From Aureococcus anophagefferens (Eukaryota > Sar > Pelagophyceae > Pelagomonadales > Pelagomonadaceae), in contig NW_008705603.1 in the NCBI RefSeq assembly GCF_000186865.1, forward strand, positions 102,066 through 166,065: a stretch of DNA of 64,000 nt, given 5' to 3'. This document shows, in pieces, positions 58,573 through 64,000 of the stretch (position 1 is its first letter; each line of letters starts with the position of its first letter). The notes under the pieces were generated by a model, which saw only the letters and a program-made list of their open reading frames with translations, did not search any database and was not told where the DNA came from. The translations under genes were made by a program, and so were the position numbers.

Positions 58573-59577
58573 TCACGTGGTGCACCAGCAGTTCCGGGCG
58601 TCGAGGTAGATGAGGCAGTGGCCCTCGCCCTCGCGGCAGACGTCGGTCTCGCAGCGCTCGTCGCCCCGGCAGGTCGGCAGCTGCGCGTGGAAGCCGACGG
58701 TGAGCACGTCCTCGCGCTCGATGCAGTAATCCAGGACGTGGGGGCAGATGGGCCGCGCGCGCGTCGCGTCGCGGGCGAAGAAGACGTTGATCTCGCGCGG
58801 TGCGGACTCGAGGCGGCCCGCGTGGTCCGCAGCGTGGTCGCACAAAAACGCGCGCGTCTCAAAGGGCACGTGGAAGCCCGCGGCCGCGGCGAACTCGACC
58901 GTCGCGGCGCAGCCGTTCTGCGTCTCGTACATGAGCGCCTCGTCTCGCAGGAGCGCGTCGACGACGATCGCGTCGACGCGCGCCAGGGAGTCGCCCGCGC
59001 CCTCGAGGATCTTCAAACCGTGGCCCTGCGCGTCGACGTAAAGAAAATCGACGTGCGCACCGACGGGCAGCAGCACGTCGAAGACCGACTTCAGCGTCAT
59101 CGTCGGCACGCGGCGCACGCCGCCGACGGTCGCGCACGCCCGCTCGCCGGGGCTCGGCTTCGCGAGCGCGCTGCACCCGTCCTGCGCGGCGACGTGGAAG
59201 TCGGCCTCGCCGTCGACCGCGTCGAGCGCGAAGGGCAGCGCGACGCCGCGCCGGCCGTCGAGGCGCCGGAGGCCGCCTGCGCCGCCGCTCGGCGCCGCGA
59301 CGGCGCCCGCGACCACGCGGCCGTAGTGTTCCAAGAGCGGCTCGAAGCTCACGATGTATACGTCGTCGTAGCCCTCGCAGAGCAGCTCGCAGTTGGCGAG
59401 CCAATTCCGGCTGTTCGTGCCAACTTCGAGCCAGATGCGCGCGCCCTCGGGCACGTCGAGGCGTCTCGTGGCGGGATCGAGCGTTGCGACCTGCAGCGAC
59501 GCTGTCAGGCGGCCCTGGTCGTCGACCTCCCAGCTCCCCGCGAGTGCCGCCAGCAGGCACGGGAGGAGCCGCTTCAT
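58573..59577 (-). CDS. secreted FkbM-family methyltransferase
   Basis: A 334-aa intronless protein from ATG 59577 with a leader (MKRLLPCLLAALAGSW). FkbM hallmarks: ARIWLEVGTNSRNWLANCEL as motif I region, EGYDDVYIVSFEPLLEHYGR as the acidic strand (FEPL), VALPFALDAVDGEADFHVAA, then VPTMTLKSVFDVLLPVGAHV and DFLYVDAQGHGLKILEGAGD, the lDvqG-e-Lk-L-G motif here as VDAQGHGLKIL. The C-terminal 60 residues are Cys-rich (CRGDERCETDVCREGEGHC), consistent with a lumenal, disulphide-bonded tail. FkbM enzymes O-methylate sugars or polyketides; sugar methylation is inferred here. A partial copy is at 15884-16113, and the first domain of the 46.7-kb gene is a diverged relative. Confidence 0.85.
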   Translation of the reverse strand: MKRLLPCLLAALAGSWEVDDQGRLTASLQVATLDPATRRLDVPEGARIWLEVGTNSRNWLANCELLCEGYDDVYIVSFEPLLEHYGRVVAGAVAAPSGGAGGLRRLDGRRGVALPFALDAVDGEADFHVAAQDGCSALAKPSPGERACATVGGVRRVPTMTLKSVFDVLLPVGAHVDFLYVDAQGHGLKILEGAGDSLARVDAIVVDALLRDEALMYETQNGCAATVEFAAAAGFHVPFETRAFLCDHAADHAGRLESAPREINVFFARDATRARPICPHVLDYCIEREDVLTVGFHAQLPTCRGDERCETDVCREGEGHCLIYLDARNCWCTT

Positions 59578-59739
59578 CGCGCGGCGTTCGTCAGCCCACA
59601 TCTTAGAGCTCGCCGCTGCGGCTCTCCATACCGGACGGCCCTGGCTCAAGACTTTACGTTGACGCGAGTTGGCAGAGAACGACCTCGGGCGTGGCGAGCA
59701 CCGACGTGGGCAGCGTCTCCACGAGGCGACGGTACAGTA

Positions 59740-59967
59740 ATCTTCGAATTTAATGCAGCGACCAAATTTAATGGTTTGACTGCAAAAGGGCCAAATTTGG
59801 GAGCAAATCTAAAATTCTCTGCATATGCTTTTTATTTGTGCAGATGAAGTCAAGTGGTTCACAAATATACTCATCCCAAACAAGCTTAATTTTGGGGAGT
59901 TTGGCAGTGTCCCTCTTTTTGTTGACAATCAAGCGGCTCTCTCTGAGATCATCCCAAGATGTCTCTA
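59740..59967 (+). mobile_element. Ty1/copia RNase H remnant, opposite strand
   Basis: Frames reading FNAATKFNGLTAKGPNLGAN, then DEVKWFTNILIPNKLNFGEF and GSVPLFVDNQAALSEIIPRC to a TAG. The EVKWFTNIL...VDNQAALSE block is the start of the copia RNase H domain. Lower GC than host genes. Not the same copy as 57.8 kb: it is in the opposite orientation and divergent. Confidence 0.7.
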
Positions 59968-60060
59968 GTACCTCAACTTATCCTCAAGGTCTACTTCCCT
60001 CTTTATAGGACCATAGGCTCAGCCTACTGAGCCTACTGCCAGGTAGAAGCCTCTCTATCT
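59968..60060 (-). repeat. copia-associated repeat, inverted copy
   Basis: Reverse complement of 52360-52440, beginning immediately after the RNase H stop codon, as expected of pol 3' flank or LTR. Confidence 0.75.
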
Positions 60061-60149
60061 CTCTAGAAAGTGAGAGCACTTCGCCGTGGGAAGTCGGGGT
60101 TGGACGTCCATCAAGACGAGCCGAACGTTCGGACGCCCATCAAGACGAG

Positions 60150-60262
60150 CCGAGCCCGAAAGCGAACCAGAGCCAGAAAGCGAGTCAGAACCCGAGCCCG
60201 AGTCAGAACCAGAGAGCGAGCCTGAGAGTGAACCCGAAAGCGAACTGAGCCCGAGAGTGAGC
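60150..60262 (+). repeat. degenerate GAGCCCGAAAGC repeat
   Basis: A 6-12-bp degenerate repeat that in one plus frame reads EPESEPEPESES and similar. It may be a low-complexity coding scrap or a simple repeat. Confidence 0.75.
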
Positions 60263-60397
60263 CAGAATATATACTGTGAATGAACGGTTTGAGCGGCCCA
60301 AGATTGAGCGAACCGTATAAGATTAACGGCGAGCCATCCAATCGTGAACGGTTGTCCCAAATTGTATCGGCGCCCCAAATTACAGCGGTGGTTCCCT

Positions 60398-60554
60398 AGT
60401 GCATGTCATAAAGATGCTTTCCCGAATGCTGCGTCGCGACCAGGACTCTTCGGCGTGCTCGGTGCTGGTGTACTCGCCCGCGCGCCTAATCTCTGGCGTG
60501 CCATTGCTCGGTTGTAAAAAAGTGGCATGTCATAAAGATGCTTTCCCGAATGCT
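60398..60554 (+). repeat. 31-bp direct repeat, 125 bp apart
   Basis: GCATGTCATAAAGATGCTTT then CCCGAATGCTGC occurs at 60399 and 60524. Each contains a candidate ATG, so the duplication provides two alternative starts. Confidence 0.9.
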
Positions 60555-60918
60555 GCTGTGTGCTTGCGCCGGGTGCGCGTCCGCGGCGCCGACGCTTCTC
60601 CTCGCGGCCGCTGCTATTCCCATGACTCGATTTGACAACTTTACACGCAAGGAGCTCGGAGAGATGATTGGCCTTGCCTGTGCGACGGACTTTGACATCC
60701 AAGTCGTCGTCGATGCCGACATGAGGACATGGGTCGATAAACTCCCACAACTCTGCAATCGCATCGACCTCGCAACGCTGAGTAGGACGGCGATTCACGG
60801 CTCACGGGACGGACCGTGCGAGGACAAGATTGGCGTCAGGCCGTGTCCTGAGTTGCTGCGCGCCGCTCGCTCCTTCAAAGTCCGGGTATGGATGGTGCGG
60901 CCCGAGGCCCCAATCTAG
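60538..60918 (+). CDS. small secreted protein, unknown
   Basis: A 126-aa frame from ATG 60538: leader MLSRMLLCACAGCASAAPTL (signal peptide likely), then TRFDNFTRKELGEMIGLACA, TDFDIQVVVDADMRTWVDKL, PQLCNRIDL, and Cys residues in PCEDKIGVRPCPEL. The DIQVVVD...C pattern is faintly like the Cys segment of the other secreted proteins. It may be only the first exon of a larger gene. No family recognised. Confidence 0.45.
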   Translation: MLSRMLLCACAGCASAAPTLLLAAAAIPMTRFDNFTRKELGEMIGLACATDFDIQVVVDADMRTWVDKLPQLCNRIDLATLSRTAIHGSRDGPCEDKIGVRPCPELLRAARSFKVRVWMVRPEAPI

Positions 60919-61111
60919 CTGCCCCGGGTACTCCCGATACAGGACGCGCCAGATCCCGATACGCCTCACCGAAACGGACGAACAGCGACGAAACATTTAG
61001 TGCGTCGCGACCAGCTCTCGTTAGCTGCAGCCAAGTTTTTTTTCGAGACAAGCGACTGCCCGCATTCGTTTGCGGAGCGAGGCCAAGACAAACGCTCCAT
61101 CCGGAACGAGC

Positions 61112-62912
61112 TCACAGCCTCGCGCCGACGAACGCGGGCCGGCACGCCTGGTCCTCGAAGCACGGGCCGTCGGCGCAGGCGAACGCCGCCGGGGGCCGGG
61201 CCAGGACGTCCCTCGCCGCCGCCGCGCCGCGGAGCGAGTACCGCCACCAGAAGTCGAGCGCGAGCGCTTCGTCCGCGCGCCGTCTGCGCGAGGCCCACCA
61301 GCGCGCGAGCGCGGTCTCGGTCAGCGCCTCCCACTCCTCGACGAACGCGGCGCCGAGCTCGCGGTACGCGGCGTCGAGGTCCGAGCGTCTCACGACGGGC
61401 ACGGAGCCGACGGCGACCGCTTCGAACGCCTTCGGCGCCGGGTCGACGCCGCCGCCCTCCACGCAGAGCACGAACGCGTGCGCTTCGAGCCACGCGGCCC
61501 AACCTGCGCGCGCCGCGGCCTCGACGAAGTGTTGACGGAAGCGCGCCGGGGTGCGCGCCGTCGCCCGTCCGCGCTTCGGGCGGCGGCACGGCGGCGAAGG
61601 CGCTCCAGTTTTGCGCGCAGAGGCGGGCGACGCGGCGGCGCGGCTCCCACTGCGGCCCGGCCCGGATCCTCGCCGCGCACGCGACCCGGAGGTCCTTTGG
61701 CGCCGTCCGCGCGCGCCCGAGGAGCTCGAGCGTCCGCGCTCGCTGCGTTGCGGTCATGAGCACAAACCCGACGGGCAGCGGGACCATCTTTTCGGGGTGT
61801 GGCCAGTCGACGCCGCCCGTGACGAGGTTCTCCACGACCCAGCGCTCAACGAGGGGCGAGTTCAAGACCTCGAGGACGCTCGCGTCGTCGTTCGGTCCAA
61901 ATCGCGCGTCGACTTGCAGGGGGAGCGTCGAGTCCTCGGACCCGCTGTAGAGGACCACGGGACGCGTCAGACGCGGCAGCACGCGGTCCGCGAAGACGCG
62001 GATCGCGTCGCCGCCGTAGAAGTTGCGGTTCCCGAGCCACACGGTCCGCGGGACCCTCCGTCGCCGGACGAGGTACGTCCGGAAACCGCACGTCCCGTTC
62101 TCTCGAAAGATGATCCAGTCGCAGAGCGAGGCGACGCCAAAGTCCGGGACGCCGACGCGCAGATGCCGCGTCGTGTGGAGCGCCCGCCAATCGAGGTCGC
62201 CGGGACTCCAGTTTCTGAGTTTCTCGCTGAGATTGAATTCATTCGGTGATGTCGGCGCGTCAGGAACCGGAGCCGGCGGCGCGTCGTAGACTTTAAGGAG
62301 GTGGGTTGTCTCCTCATTTTTGGCCGCAAGGAGGTGGGTCATGGTCCGGAACCACTCGCGGGACGCCGGCCGATGCCGGTGGATGCGCCGCTCGTCCGAG
62401 TAGTCGAGGCGGACGAAGAGGCAGTCCACGCGTTCGCAAGCGGCGCGCGAGTCGAAAAGTCGCGCGCCGCGCCGCCCCGGCGGCATCAGCGACACCGCCG
62501 ACGCATTTCGCACGCAGGTCTCGTCCACGGCCCATTTACCGAACGCCGTCTTCCGCCTCGGGCTCTCGAGGAGGTCCTCGTAGGGGAACGTGTAGCCCGA
62601 GGGCGGGGAGAAGATGTCGTCGGTCGTCGACGCGACGCAGCCTCGCGCCGCGAACGCCGCGACGGCCGCGTCCCAAAGCGCGACCTGGTCCTCGGCGCCG
62701 CAGCGTTCCGCGTACCACGACTCGAGGAACTGGCGCGCGGCGGCGTCGTCGCGGACCGCGAGGGACGCGCTGGAATACTGCCACGGCAGCGACGTGCGTC
62801 TCGCGAGGCCGGCGAAGACGACGGACGCCGACCCGTCCCCGACGCGAGGCACCGCGAAGCCGTCGAGCGATATGTTTGAGACGGTAAGCTGCAGCTTACT
62901 TCCGGGCAACAT
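61112..62912 (-). CDS. exostosin-type glycosyltransferase-like protein with a frame break
   Basis: ATG 62912 (MLPGSKLQLTVSNISLDGF) opens a frame with AARQFLESWYAERCGAEDQV, CLFVRLDYSDERRIHRHRPA, WIIFRENGTCGFRTYLVRRR, PVVLYSGSEDSTLPLQVDAR and EKMVPLPVGFVLM. At about 61565 the frame changes by one base; coding resumes as ARFRQHFVEAAARAGWAAWL, FVLCVEGGGVDPAPKAFEAV, AVGSVPVVRRSDLDAAYREL to the TGA at 61112. The 'C.EG.G.D..K.FEA...G.VPVV..S.LD..Y' block is the exostosin/GT47-like nucleotide-sugar region. The break could be a sequencing indel or inactivation; the rest is well conserved. No clear signal peptide at this start; the frame opens up to 63047. Confidence 0.68.
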
Positions 62913-62967
62913 AGTTGTCTTTTGAGGTGAAGAGAGATCGGAGGTGCAATTGTGAATCCCTCCAGGC

Positions 62968-63900
62968 CTACGCGGCGCACTCGTCCCGCGTCTGGATCCG
63001 AGCTCGAAACGGAACCAGCGGAAGAGCTGTTTCCGCATCGTACACAACTAGCGCTGGCACCGCCGCCCATCCGTAGAATAAAACACGGGGTGTCCCAGTT
63101 CCGCTCAGGTGCGCTCGAGACAGAAGGGAACTGGGACCAAGAACCAGAATGGTGGCGGATACGCTGTCTCCACTTGCAAGAGCGAAAGTGGCAGCGTGAC
63201 ATCTTGCCTCTTCGCGTTCACACTCGATGTTTGGACGTAAGGCGATATATCCGGTGACGTGGCGCAGATCAACTCGCACGGACACTCCGAAAGTATCGCA
63301 CACGAGTGTATCGACTGAAAGGAACTCCGGGGCGCGCCATGGAACATCATGGCCAAACAGTATGTCTAGAGCAGACCCAGCGAGACGCGTCCCGACGACT
63401 CTTTTGTTGGCCATTGACGGATGAATGTCGCACGGAGCGCTGTTCGCATCTTCAGCAACCGCATACCCAACATTGGGAAGATCAAGCATCTGCATCTGGG
63501 CGTGCCGGAGAAACGGAAGCGATAAGTTTGTGCCACGTTCGCAAAAGGAGGAGAGTCGCACAAAGCCAAAATAGGCACTCCAGAGACCAAATATTAGGCG
63601 CAAATCAGTGACAAATCGCTTGAAAAGACAACCAAGTACAGCTCTGGGCTGGGAGCTGGCGAAGACATAGGACTCGCCGAGCCAAACTACGAACCCTGCG
63701 AGTCGCATAGGCACAAACGGAGAAATTGTGGCGTTAAAACATGCCGATGCCCCCCCAAATGCGTATGGTAATGCTCGAAAATTTGGCGTGGCATCACATG
63801 CGTCGAGAGTTTTGTGCCACGGTGGAATCCACTGCTCGATAAATGTGTTGCCAACTGCGGCAATTATCACCCCCACGGGCACTCTTGTGTGCTCGTGCAC
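62968..63900 (-). CDS. low-GC protein of unknown family
   Basis: A minus frame of over 310 codons, open beyond 63900 toward the window edge and without a certain start. It reads VPVGVIIAAVGNTFIEQWIP, PFVPMRLAGFVVWLGESYVF, RFVTDLRLIFGLWSAYFGFV, FLRHAQMQMLDLPNVGYAVA, VDLRHVTGYIALRPNIECER and ends RDECAA at a TAG near 62968. GC is much lower and codon choice more even than in neighbouring genes. Hydrophobic stretches exist but no clear membrane topology. Recent transfer or a different evolutionary regime is possible. Function unknown. Confidence 0.55.
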   Translation of the reverse strand: MHEHTRVPVGVIIAAVGNTFIEQWIPPWHKTLDACDATPNFRALPYAFGGASACFNATISPFVPMRLAGFVVWLGESYVFASSQPRAVLGCLFKRFVTDLRLIFGLWSAYFGFVRLSSFCERGTNLSLPFLRHAQMQMLDLPNVGYAVAEDANSAPCDIHPSMANKRVVGTRLAGSALDILFGHDVPWRAPEFLSVDTLVCDTFGVSVRVDLRHVTGYIALRPNIECEREEARCHAATFALASGDSVSATILVLGPSSLLSRAHLSGTGTPRVLFYGWAAVPALVVYDAETALPLVPFRARIQTRDECAA

Positions 63901-64000
63901 TTTTGTCGCAAACGCATGACATGTAGGACTAGTTGGCCGAGAACTCCAGCGGCTCGCTGATGCGCGGGGAAGTTCCGCACGAGCAAAAGCACCTTCGCGC
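63901..64000 (-). other. window edge, possible gene end
   Basis: One minus frame ends SEPLEFSAN at TAG, and another reads KVLLLVRNFPAHQ. Either could be the end of a gene outside the window. Too short to call. Confidence 0.3.

Noticed and set aside
60086..60283. An acidic Ser-Glu-Pro protein as a real gene
   Set aside because: The frame is only a degenerate hexanucleotide repeat with no conserved flanks.

Overview
The window looks like nuclear DNA of a GC-rich, gene-dense unicellular alga, most likely a stramenopile; a pelagophyte such as an Aureococcus relative is my best guess (inference). The reasons are large Ala/Arg-rich reading frames, occasional short GT-AG introns (about 44-160 nt) whose phases fit when joined, eukaryotic domain fusions, Ty1/copia remnants and compound microsatellites. 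One 50-base assembly gap lies at 23898-23947. I found no tRNA, rRNA or CRISPR array.

Layout. 0.3-6.2 kb: a Ser/Thr kinase divergent from an ASCH-like protein, then a glycosyltransferase-like (GT-like) gene. 6.3-9.0 kb: a dispersed repeat, a mosaic pseudogene and an intron-containing PhyH-type dioxygenase. 9.5-14.6 kb: a methyltransferase-Tudor fusion, a GT-like gene and a secreted methyltransferase. 14.8-19.8 kb: a MITE-like element, gene scraps and HTTM copy A. 20.9-24.4 kb: a secreted methyltransferase, an acidic ORF and a gap-split gene. 24.7-27.4 kb: a broken copy of the FkbM/GT/oxygenase gene. 28.9-32.3 kb: a large kinase-like protein. 32.5-36.2 kb: a MITE, a methyltransferase, and a GNAT/FemAB gene scrap cut by a 926-bp DNA transposon. 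36.2-41.6 kb: a methyltransferase, partial genes, a GT-like gene and a retroelement-type ORF. 42.3-44.5 kb: HTTM copy B, a pseudogene. 45.3-50.1 kb: a GT-like gene and the intact three-part FkbM/GT/2OG-oxygenase gene. 50.2-52.6 kb: AT-richer repeats and F-box-like genes. 52.6-57.6 kb: the intact FemAB-like gene, a transposon nested in a MITE, and HTTM copy C. 57.8-64 kb: copia remnants, an FkbM methyltransferase, an exostosin-like gene and a low-GC gene.

How the genes fit together. Most intact genes start with a short hydrophobic leader and encode glycan-type enzymes: GT-like proteins with an [RK]T-R-x-D-type motif, FkbM and class I methyltransferases, Fe(II)/2OG oxygenases, a kinase-like protein and a FemAB/GNAT transferase. 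Many share a short beta-rich plus helical segment with a closely spaced cysteine pair. I infer a secretory-pathway toolkit that builds or decorates extracellular glycans or glycoproteins. Around it, segmental duplication and small DNA transposons are actively copying, breaking and reshuffling these genes.
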